Below, piece after piece: positions 6,997 through 14,569 of a stretch of 64,000 nt of DNA. Origin of the DNA: Arthrobacter sp. CDRTa11 (lineage in GTDB: Bacteria > Actinomycetota > Actinomycetes > Actinomycetales > Micrococcaceae). The position numbers and the translations under genes were made by a program. The notes under the pieces are model-generated. The model was not told where the DNA came from. It saw only the letters and a program-made list of their open reading frames with translations, and ran no database searches. The stretch is taken from contig NZ_CP044532.1 of NCBI RefSeq assembly GCF_026427775.1, positions 1,798,001 to 1,862,000 on the forward strand. Reading direction: 5' to 3'. The stretch's first letter is position 1; each line of letters starts with the position of its first letter.

Positions 6997-8597
6997 ATCC
7001 GTCCCCATTTACGTCCCGGCAGGCGCTGCCCGGTCCCGGCCAGCCGCTGCGCGGGGACCGCATCCACCGCTACGTCACAGCTTTCTGTCCCCATTGCCAC
7101 GAGACAAACCCTCCGCTCGCACAGGTGCGGCGCCTCTCCGGCGTGCTGCTGATCCGCGATGACCGGGTCTGGCTGGAACGCGGCTGCCCGGATCACGGAC
7201 TCGTCAGCACCTTGTACGACGAGTCTCCGGAAATCCTGCGCTATCTGGAGAAGTGGCAGGCGCCCACGAAGCAACACATCCCGGACCAGGCCGGCAATTA
7301 CCGCCAGATACCGGAGGCTTACGCCTACGGGCTGCCCGCCATGCAGACGCAGCACACGTGCATCCTGCTGCAGGACATCATCGAGCACTGCAACCTGCGC
7401 TGCCCCACCTGCTTCACGGCCTCCGGCCCCCAATTGCAGGGAGTGGCGCCGCTCAGCGAGGTGCTCGCGAATATCGACACCCGGCTTGCCCGCGAAAACG
7501 GGCGGCTGGACGTGCTGATGCTCTCCGGCGGCGAGCCGACGCTCTATCCGTATCTGGCCGAACTTCTGGATGAGCTCGTGGCCCGGCCGATCGTCCGGAT
7601 CATGGTGAACAGCAACGGCATGCTCATGGCCACCGACGACGAACTCCTCGCGCTGCTTTCCAGGCACCGGGACCGGGTGGAGGTGTACCTCCAGTACGAC
7701 GGCCCGTCCAAGGAAGCATCGATCCACCACCGAGGGGGAGACCTGACCCGCTTCAAGGACATGGCCATCGAGCGCCTGTCCGAGGCAGGTGTTTTCACCA
7801 CCCTGACCATGACGGCGACACTCGGCGTCAACGACGGTGAGGTGGGCGCCGTCGTTATGAGGGCTTTGGAAACCCCGTTCGTGGGTGGGGTAGCGCTTCA
7901 GCCGGTGTTCGGTTCAGGGCGCGGCCACGGTATCGACCCCACCGACAGACTCACCCACACAGGCGTGCTGGAACGGCTCGCGGAGCAAACCGGTGGTGTG
8001 GTCTCATGGCACGACCTGACAGCACTGCCGTGTTCACATCCGCATTGCGCGTCAGTGGGTTACATGCTGAAGGACGACTCAGGGACTTGGCGTTCGCTGA
8101 CGGCCCTCATCGGGCACGACCAGCTGCTCGCCTGGCTGGAACTCAATCCGGACACCATGGCCAACCGCATCGCCGACAGCGCCATCCCGCTCGAACTGCG
8201 CAGCCTGATGAAGTCCTCCCTGCTGGACCTGCTGAGCGAGCAGTCCTCACTGTCCCACCCGCGGACCATGGATCTTTGGAAGAACATCTGCACCCAATGC
8301 GACCTCGGTATCGGAACGCTCACCACACTGGCTGCCGGCAAGCTTCCAGGGCAGCAACAGCGGCTGCGCCGGCTCCTCGGCGAACGGATCACCCGCATCA
8401 TGGTCAAACCCTTCATGGACATCTCCACCATGATCGAGGAACGGCTCACTCAATGCTGCGTCCACGTGGGCACAAAGAGCGACGCCGGTGATCACCAGTG
8501 TGCCCCGTTCTGCGCTGTCCAGGCCTGGCCGGCTCTTGCCAGGCAACGAATAAGCACAGCCACGGGGACACGGCTTCTCCCCGTACGCCAGGTCTGA
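6993..8597 (+). CDS. Tes/MJ0619-like radical SAM enzyme with auxiliary cysteine clusters
   Basis: This is a 534-residue protein. The radical SAM CX3CX2C motif is HCNLRCPTC (Cys133, 137, 140), followed by GGEPT (179-183) for SAM binding. An N-terminal CPHC...CPDHG pair (Cys32, 35, 65) and further cysteines at 347, 352 (PCSHPHC), 433, 436, 488, 489, 503 and 507 suggest a rubredoxin-like site plus extra iron-sulfur clusters. This architecture matches the MJ0619 group, which includes archaeal tetraether lipid synthase (Tes), an enzyme that joins lipid tails by a C-C bond. The substrate here is unknown. The Lgt-like and small membrane neighbours, coupled by ATGA overlaps, point to a membrane-lipid or lipid-anchored substrate. 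There is no peptide-precursor gene in sight. Confidence 0.82.
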   Translation: MNPSPFTSRQALPGPGQPLRGDRIHRYVTAFCPHCHETNPPLAQVRRLSGVLLIRDDRVWLERGCPDHGLVSTLYDESPEILRYLEKWQAPTKQHIPDQAGNYRQIPEAYAYGLPAMQTQHTCILLQDIIEHCNLRCPTCFTASGPQLQGVAPLSEVLANIDTRLARENGRLDVLMLSGGEPTLYPYLAELLDELVARPIVRIMVNSNGMLMATDDELLALLSRHRDRVEVYLQYDGPSKEASIHHRGGDLTRFKDMAIERLSEAGVFTTLTMTATLGVNDGEVGAVVMRALETPFVGGVALQPVFGSGRGHGIDPTDRLTHTGVLERLAEQTGGVVSWHDLTALPCSHPHCASVGYMLKDDSGTWRSLTALIGHDQLLAWLELNPDTMANRIADSAIPLELRSLMKSSLLDLLSEQSSLSHPRTMDLWKNICTQCDLGIGTLTTLAAGKLPGQQQRLRRLLGERITRIMVKPFMDISTMIEERLTQCCVHVGTKSDAGDHQCAPFCAVQAWPALARQRISTATGTRLLPVRQV

Positions 8598-8617
8598 GAC
8601 AGGGATACGGAGGAATG

Positions 8618-8992
8618 ATGGGTTCCGATTCTGACGCCCGCCGTATTGCAGCCGGGCCATTGCCGTCGCAGCTGGTGCGCTCCAAGCACGCGGGCCGGCA
8701 CGGACACAGGCCTGACCCTGACACGGATCCGCAGTCCCCGCCGCCCTTCGATCCGCTGCGGCTCTGCATCTTCGCGACCATTGCCCTGCTCGGCTGGGCG
8801 GCCGGTCCCGTGGCACTCGCGGTGTTCGCTGCCGTCGGATTCGCAGGCTATTGGAAAGCGCGACGGCGGGGCCTGACAAAGTCGAAATGCTACCTCCGCG
8901 ATACGAGGCTGGTCCTGGCCTACCTGGGCATCCTGTTAGCGGCTGGGTTGTGGGGGATATATTCGATGGCCGCTCAACTATTCGGCTTCTAA
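8618..8992 (+). CDS. Small two-helix membrane protein
   Basis: This 124-residue protein has a His/Asp/Pro-rich N-terminal half, two helices around residues 50-72 and 95-120, and a basic loop between them (KARRRGLTKSK). No family is recognised. GGAGG precedes two consecutive ATG codons (8615 and 8618). The second has the better spacing. It lies 20 bases after the radical SAM stop, so it is the probable last gene of that operon. Confidence 0.65.
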   Translation: MGSDSDARRIAAGPLPSQLVRSKHAGRHGHRPDPDTDPQSPPPFDPLRLCIFATIALLGWAAGPVALAVFAAVGFAGYWKARRRGLTKSKCYLRDTRLVLAYLGILLAAGLWGIYSMAAQLFGF

Positions 8993-9142
8993 ACCCGGGC
9001 CTCGATTCCATCGAGCAATTCTGAAACCACACGTCGCGGTCCATGTATGCCAGGCGTCGGAGCAAAAACCGTTTCCTATACAGGACGCCCAGTCTAAGTT
9101 CTGCGGCTCACGTCCGCAGGCTGTTGAACGCCGGTCCAAAGA

Positions 9143-10351
9143 TCAGGCGGCCAGCGGCTTTTTCCGTTCCAGTAGTCCGCTCACGACGGCGACCGCCAGG
9201 CCCAGTACGGCCAGCACGGCACCCACGAGGGCGGGTGCCGTGTAACCCCAGCCCCAGGCGATCACCACGCCGCCAAGGAACGCGCCCAGTGCATTTGCGA
9301 CGTTCAGCGCAGCATGGTTCAGTGAGGACGCCAGGGACGGAGCGTCTGGGGAAGCGTCCAGCAAGCGGGTCTGCAGGGCCGGTACCAGCATTGAACCTGC
9401 CGCGCCCACCACAAACACCATGGCCAACGCCGACCACGGCCAATGCACGGCAACGGCATAAACCACCAGGGCAACCGCGATGCCAGGCAGAATCCGGTAG
9501 ATGGTTCCCATAACGGATTTGTCAGCGATCCTGCCGCCCACGATGTTGCCCGCCACCATGCCCAGGCCATATAGCGCCACCACGACTGGAAGCAGCTGGG
9601 AAGGTATCCCGGCCACCAGTGTCATGGTGTGGGCAATGTAGGTATAGGTGGCGAAGAAACCGCCGAAGCCGACGATACCGATAAGGATCGCAAGCCAAAC
9701 CTGCAGGCGTTTGAGGGCGCCGAGCTCACGCCGGATACTCGCATCCGGGTGGGCTGCCTGGAAAGGGACAAACCGCCATAAGAGCCCCACGGTGAGCAGT
9801 CCTATGGCGCCCACCAGGAGGAACAGCAGGCGCCAGCCGTAGGCCTGGCCAACCCAAGTGGCAAGTGGGACACCAATAACGTTGGAAACCGTCAGGCCGG
9901 CCATCACCATCGAAATGGCACGTCCGCGCCGTGTGGGTGGCACCAGGGAGGCGGCAATCACAGCGGCGACGCCAAAGAACGCCCCATGCGGAAGCCCGGC
10001 TGCGAAGCGGGAAACCAGCATGCTGCCGTAGTCGGGAGCTATGAATGAGGTCAGGTTGGCAACGCTGAAGAACAGCATCAGTCCCAGGGCGAGGTACTTG
10101 CGGGGGAGCCTGGCTCCGACCGCGGCCAGCAAGGGCGCGCCCACCACGACGCCGAGGGCGTAGGCCGAGATCAGGTTTCCGGCTTCAGGGGTGCTGATGC
10201 CGAGTCCCTGCTCCACCTCTTTCAGGAGGCCCATCATGGTGAACTCAGTCACGCCGATGCCGAAGCCGCCCATGGCGAGGGCAACAATGGCCCGCCCGAC
10301 GTGGGAAGTCCGGGCCTTCGGTGTGGTTTTGGTCTGGAGGATGCTGCTCAT
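9143..10351 (-). CDS. MFS transporter, DHA1 (AraJ/YdhP-like) type
   Basis: This 402-residue protein has about 12 membrane helices and begins MSSILQTKTTPKARTSHVG. The first helix contains GGFGIGVTEFTMMGLL, typical of the AraJ/NepI/YdhP branch of drug:H+ antiporters (family members usually carry G(I/L)TEF there). Motif A appears as GARLPRKY after helix 2. It probably exports small molecules such as sugars, purine ribonucleosides or drugs, but the substrate is unknown. The ATG at 10351 was preferred over upstream starts because homology begins there. The gene stands alone and converges with the radical SAM operon. Confidence 0.85.
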   Translation of the reverse strand: MSSILQTKTTPKARTSHVGRAIVALAMGGFGIGVTEFTMMGLLKEVEQGLGISTPEAGNLISAYALGVVVGAPLLAAVGARLPRKYLALGLMLFFSVANLTSFIAPDYGSMLVSRFAAGLPHGAFFGVAAVIAASLVPPTRRGRAISMVMAGLTVSNVIGVPLATWVGQAYGWRLLFLLVGAIGLLTVGLLWRFVPFQAAHPDASIRRELGALKRLQVWLAILIGIVGFGGFFATYTYIAHTMTLVAGIPSQLLPVVVALYGLGMVAGNIVGGRIADKSVMGTIYRILPGIAVALVVYAVAVHWPWSALAMVFVVGAAGSMLVPALQTRLLDASPDAPSLASSLNHAALNVANALGAFLGGVVIAWGWGYTAPALVGAVLAVLGLAVAVVSGLLERKKPLAA

Positions 10352-10479
10352 GTGCCTGCTTCTCGGGAAATCCGGGGACCGATGCTGCGGCCCCCGGAGG
10401 CTGTTTTCTGTGTGAAGATCCCCGCGGCAGTGGAGGGTATCCGGTACGGCCGGAAGGGCCGCCCCACCATTGTCCCCCA

Positions 10480-10491
10480 TAGACTGGGGCG
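10480..10491 (+). promoter_or_regulatory. Leaderless-type -10 of the MutT-like gene
   Basis: TAGACT at 10480-10485, six bases, then GTG at 10492. This layout selects the GTG as the start codon. Confidence 0.6.
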
Positions 10492-10947
10492 GTGACTGGA
10501 CACATACTCGTAGTCGGCGGAGCCGTCCTTGACTCCCTTGCGGAACCCACAATGCTGCTGGTGGCGCGCCGGACCGCACCGGAACAGTTCGCCGGGCTGT
10601 GGGAATTTCCGGGGGGAAAGGTGGACGCGGGCGAGGCTCCCGAGGCCGCATTGCACCGGGAACTCAGGGAGGAACTGGGGATTGGCGTGCGGCTGGGGAC
10701 TGAACTTGAGGCTCTCACCCCCGGCGGCTGGCCCCTGAATGAGCGGGCGTCCATGCGGGTCTGGGCGGCGGAAATTACAGAGGGGGACCCGCGCCCGCTT
10801 GAAGATCATGACGAATTGAAGTGGATCAGCGTAGCGGACAGTGATGAAGCTCTCAGCCTTCCCTGGATTCCTGCTGACTTCCCGATCGTCCGCGCCCTCC
10901 TGCAATCCCTTGCTGCCCACGCGGGCTCGGCCAGCGGCGGCAACTGA
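10492..10947 (+). CDS. Nudix hydrolase, MutT-like (8-oxo-dGTP diphosphatase type)
   Basis: This 151-residue protein carries a complete Nudix box, GGKVDAGEAPEAALHRELRE then ELG (residues ~42-64), which binds Mg2+ and hydrolyses nucleoside diphosphate-linked substrates. The FPGGK lead-in and overall length match MutT enzymes that remove oxidised dGTP from the nucleotide pool. It starts at GTG and appears leaderless. Its neighbour on the other strand is a putative DNA-damage-regulated gene, which fits a repair theme but does not show co-regulation. Confidence 0.8.
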   Translation: MTGHILVVGGAVLDSLAEPTMLLVARRTAPEQFAGLWEFPGGKVDAGEAPEAALHRELREELGIGVRLGTELEALTPGGWPLNERASMRVWAAEITEGDPRPLEDHDELKWISVADSDEALSLPWIPADFPIVRALLQSLAAHAGSASGGN

Positions 10948-10993
10948 CCGGGGACATCACCAGCAAACCAGTGGGACTAGCAACAATGGCCCG

Positions 10994-12124
10994 CTAGAAC
11001 AGGGTGGGCTGCTCTGGCGGGCCGGTGGGACCCGGGCGGGTGTCCCGGTCCGGTGGACCTCCCGGAGTGGCGGCTTTGCCTACCGGGATGATGCCGGCAG
11101 GATACTGTGCTTCTTCACCCCGAGGATCATCTTCAAGATCCCGGTGGCTGAAGCCGTGGGAACCGGAGAAACCATGCCGTTCCTTGAAATAGCGCACCCT
11201 TCCCGCGAGCCAGGTTCGGTACTCTTTGGGTGCGTACGAGCCATTGCCGTACAACCCCTGATAGCGGCCTGTCAGATCGGGGTGGTTGGCCGCGAGCCAC
11301 TGCATAAACCATTCACGCGTGCCGGGCTTCAGGTACAGGGCACCGGCGGTGACGCCCGTGGCTCCGGCTGAGGCCAGTGAAGCAAAAAGTGCGTCCAGTG
11401 CTTCGTCGCTGTCGGTGAGCCACGGCATGATGGGCATGGCCATCACTCCGCACGGCAGGCCAGCTTCGCGAAGCCGCGAAATAAGTTTCAGCCTGGCCCT
11501 TGGCCCGGGAGTGCCCGGTTCCACGGTTTCGGAAAGGGCTTCATCCGTCATCGCGAGGGATATTCCCACCCCAACGGGAACCTGCGTCGCCGCTTCCTTC
11601 AGCAGGGGGATGTCCCGTGCCAGCAGTGTTCCCTTCGTCAGGATGGACAGGGGAGTGCCGGACTCGGCCAGCGCCGAGATGATTCCCGGCATCAGCTTGT
11701 AACGGCCTTCGGCACGCTGATAGGGATCCGTATTGGTGCCCAGTGCCACCTGATGATGGCCCCAGGACGGCTTGGCAAGTTCCTTCCGCAACACTTCCGC
11801 CACATTGACCTTGACCACAATCTGGTTGTCGAAATCCCTCCCCGCGTCAAACTCCAGGTAGGTGTGGCTCTTCCGCGCAAAGCAGTAGACGCAGGCATGG
11901 CTGCAGCCCCTGTACGGGTTGATGGTCCATTCGAACGGCATGCGGGAACCGCCGGGCACCTTGTTCAGCACACTCTTTGCGGTGACTTCGTGGAACGTGA
12001 TGCCGGCAAACTCGGGGGTGGTCACTGACCTGACCAGGCCGGCGAGCGGCAGGAGTGCAGGAGTAGTACCACTCGCGTCTGCTTCTGTGGGGCGCTCCAA
12101 CAGTGCTTGTGCATCCCATCTCAT
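10994..12124 (-). CDS. Rv2578c-family radical SAM protein (SplB-like)
   Basis: This 376-residue protein has the radical SAM motif CSHACVYC within PYRGCSHACVYCFARKSH and a fold related to spore photoproduct lyase, as in the mycobacterial Rv2578c family. Those proteins belong to the LexA/SOS regulon in Mycobacterium tuberculosis, by my recollection of the published regulon. The catalytic role is unknown. A DNA repair or RNA modification role is often assumed. The C-terminus is Pro/Gly-rich and disordered. Two starts are possible: ATG at 12124 (MRWDAQALL, chosen because a TTGACT/TCGAAT promoter ends seven bases before it) or ATG at 12133. A LexA-like box overlaps this promoter. Confidence 0.85.
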   Translation of the reverse strand: MRWDAQALLERPTEADASGTTPALLPLAGLVRSVTTPEFAGITFHEVTAKSVLNKVPGGSRMPFEWTINPYRGCSHACVYCFARKSHTYLEFDAGRDFDNQIVVKVNVAEVLRKELAKPSWGHHQVALGTNTDPYQRAEGRYKLMPGIISALAESGTPLSILTKGTLLARDIPLLKEAATQVPVGVGISLAMTDEALSETVEPGTPGPRARLKLISRLREAGLPCGVMAMPIMPWLTDSDEALDALFASLASAGATGVTAGALYLKPGTREWFMQWLAANHPDLTGRYQGLYGNGSYAPKEYRTWLAGRVRYFKERHGFSGSHGFSHRDLEDDPRGEEAQYPAGIIPVGKAATPGGPPDRDTRPGPTGPPEQPTLF

Positions 12125-12133
12125 ACATCCCAT

Positions 12134-12149
12134 TCGAATGTATGTTCTA
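12134..12149 (-). promoter_or_regulatory. LexA-like SOS box upstream of the Rv2578c-like gene
   Basis: On the minus strand the sequence TAGAACATACATTCGA matches the actinobacterial LexA operator TCGAAC-N4-GTTCGA at 10 of 12 defined positions. It lies between a TTGACT -35 (12155-12160) and the start at 12124, covering the candidate -10, so a bound repressor would block transcription. Confidence 0.6.
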
Positions 12150-12156
12150 ACTTAAG

Positions 12157-12792
12157 TCAAGGCCGGGCAAGCTCCCACACCACGGTGATCCTGGCGGCCA
12201 TGCTTGTTTGGCCCGGCTCCACGCTGAACGCATCCGATGAAACGGCCCGTTCGATCCTGGGCAGCGGAACCGGCATGCCAGGGTTGGCATCTTCCGCTAA
12301 CGAGACCACCCTGCCCAGCCGGGCAGAAGCCAGCGCAGCAAACTGTCCCGCCGTTCGGAGCGCGTCCTGCCAGGCAGCTTCACGGGCGCGTGCCCGCACC
12401 GCAGCCTCATCTGAAAATCCGAGGTCAAGGCCGTTGAGCCTGACGTTGTTGCCGCCTGCTGCTACGGCGGCAGAGATGGCCGACGACGCCGTCTCCACAT
12501 CCCTCAGGCGGACAGTGAGGCTGCTGGTGGCGATATACCCTGCCACCTTCTGGCCCTCACCCTCGCGCCAAACAAGGTCTGCCCGGACGTTCAGTCCTGA
12601 TGTCCGGATGTCCGCGTTTGTCACGCCGTGTTGGCGGAGCGCAGCAGAGACAGCGGACGATGTTGTCCCCGCTTCTGCGTAGGCTGCGCCGACGTTGCCG
12701 CTCCGGCACTCCACGCCCACGGACAGGGTCAACAGGTCCGGGGCGGCCTCCGCTACCCCTGTCCCGGTGACGGTGATTCTTCGTGATGTCAT
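12157..12792 (-). CDS. SIMPL (DUF541) domain protein
   Basis: This 211-residue protein has the SIMPL pattern: RRITVTGTGVAEAAPDLLTLSVGVE at the N-terminus, a central region with Y.A.SSLTVRLRDV, and the C-terminal MAARITVVWELA strand. No signal peptide is visible, unlike the periplasmic homologs, so it is probably cytosolic. The function is unknown. Its ATG overlaps the stop of the upstream HExxH membrane protein, so the two are translated together. Confidence 0.82.
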   Translation of the reverse strand: MTSRRITVTGTGVAEAAPDLLTLSVGVECRSGNVGAAYAEAGTTSSAVSAALRQHGVTNADIRTSGLNVRADLVWREGEGQKVAGYIATSSLTVRLRDVETASSAISAAVAAGGNNVRLNGLDLGFSDEAAVRARAREAAWQDALRTAGQFAALASARLGRVVSLAEDANPGMPVPLPRIERAVSSDAFSVEPGQTSMAARITVVWELARP

Positions 12793-13307
12793 GCCTCGTC
12801 CTCCATTCCGCCGCCACGGTGGGCAGCAGGCCGTCGCTGACTGCGTACTCTGTATCCGCCGGCTTCCAGACCCGCCCGGCGTTCAAAAAAGTTCCCCGAT
12901 GCAGGGTCGCCGGTACGCAGTTGCGACCAGCCGGCGGCCAGGAAATAGAGCGGGAGGAAGGGCAGCCCCAAGCACCAGGCATACTGGCTGCAGTGTCTTT
13001 CCTCATGGCCCAGCAGTGCCGGACTGGATATCAGTACCTTCGCATCGCTGCGGCAAACCACTACGTTGCCCAGGACGAACGCTCCGGCGAAGGGGAGCCG
13101 CCAACGGTAGTTGGCTGCAATGATCAACCCCCGCGGGCCGCGGCTGAGGGCGGTGCCCGCCGACACAGCCACGGCCAGGCCCAGGACTGTGCTGCCATTA
13201 GCCAGGTTTGCCAGCTGCCGCACCCGCTGTCCCGCCGTCAATGCGCCCGCCGTCAATGCCTGCCCGGCTTTTCCTCCTGCCTTCGGCAGGCCCGGCCGTT
13301 GTGTCAT
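12789..13307 (-). CDS. Membrane protein with HExxH motif
   Basis: This 172-residue protein contains HEERH (a zinc-peptidase-type HExxH) inside SPALLGHEERHCSQYAW, then a hydrophobic stretch LPFLPLYFLAAGW and FFERRAGLEAGGY. A second hydrophobic region lies near residues 40-55. Proteins of this kind are widespread in actinobacteria and usually annotated as hypothetical. The acidic third zinc ligand of classical peptidases could be the Glu of FFERR, by analogy with similar families. Activity is unproven. A TACCAT hexamer lies exactly six bases upstream of the ATG, so the message is probably leaderless. It is the first gene of a two-gene unit with the SIMPL protein. Confidence 0.6.
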   Translation of the reverse strand: MTQRPGLPKAGGKAGQALTAGALTAGQRVRQLANLANGSTVLGLAVAVSAGTALSRGPRGLIIAANYRWRLPFAGAFVLGNVVVCRSDAKVLISSPALLGHEERHCSQYAWCLGLPFLPLYFLAAGWSQLRTGDPASGNFFERRAGLEAGGYRVRSQRRPAAHRGGGMEDEA

Positions 13308-13313
13308 GAGGCC

Positions 13314-13319
13314 ATGGTA
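13314..13319 (-). promoter_or_regulatory. Leaderless-type -10 of the HExxH protein gene
   Basis: TACCAT on the minus strand, six bases before the ATG at 13307. A nearer ATG at 13316 is followed by an immediate stop and is not a gene start. Confidence 0.5.
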
Positions 13320-13505
13320 GCGGGAGCGTTCAATTAGACTGGGGGATAGTGGCCGCCGGACTTGTGTCGGGCGTGCCCTGACCTGATCACTGGATGAATT
13401 CACCCGTTGATCTGCCAGTGACGGACGCGCTGCCGGGAAACCGTGCACGGCTGCACTGGTCTTTGTGGAAATTTGTTAGCCCCGACTCGTAGCTAAGAAC
13501 AGTAG

Positions 13506-14567
<1,062 letters not shown>

Positions 14568-14569
14568 CA

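Larger units (their letters stand above)
6063..7010 (+). repeat. 485-bp tandem duplication
   Basis: Bases from about 6063 recur from 6548 with an offset of 485. Each copy carries the last ~38 codons of the Lgt-like gene, a complete small membrane-protein gene, and the first codons of the radical SAM gene (MNPSPF). The copies remain roughly 85-90% identical at the ends, while the middle of the small gene has diverged. Confidence 0.88.

Noticed and set aside
13308..13505. T-box leader before pheS
   Set aside because: No TGGNACCGCG-type T-box sequence or antiterminator was found; the pheS message looks leaderless.
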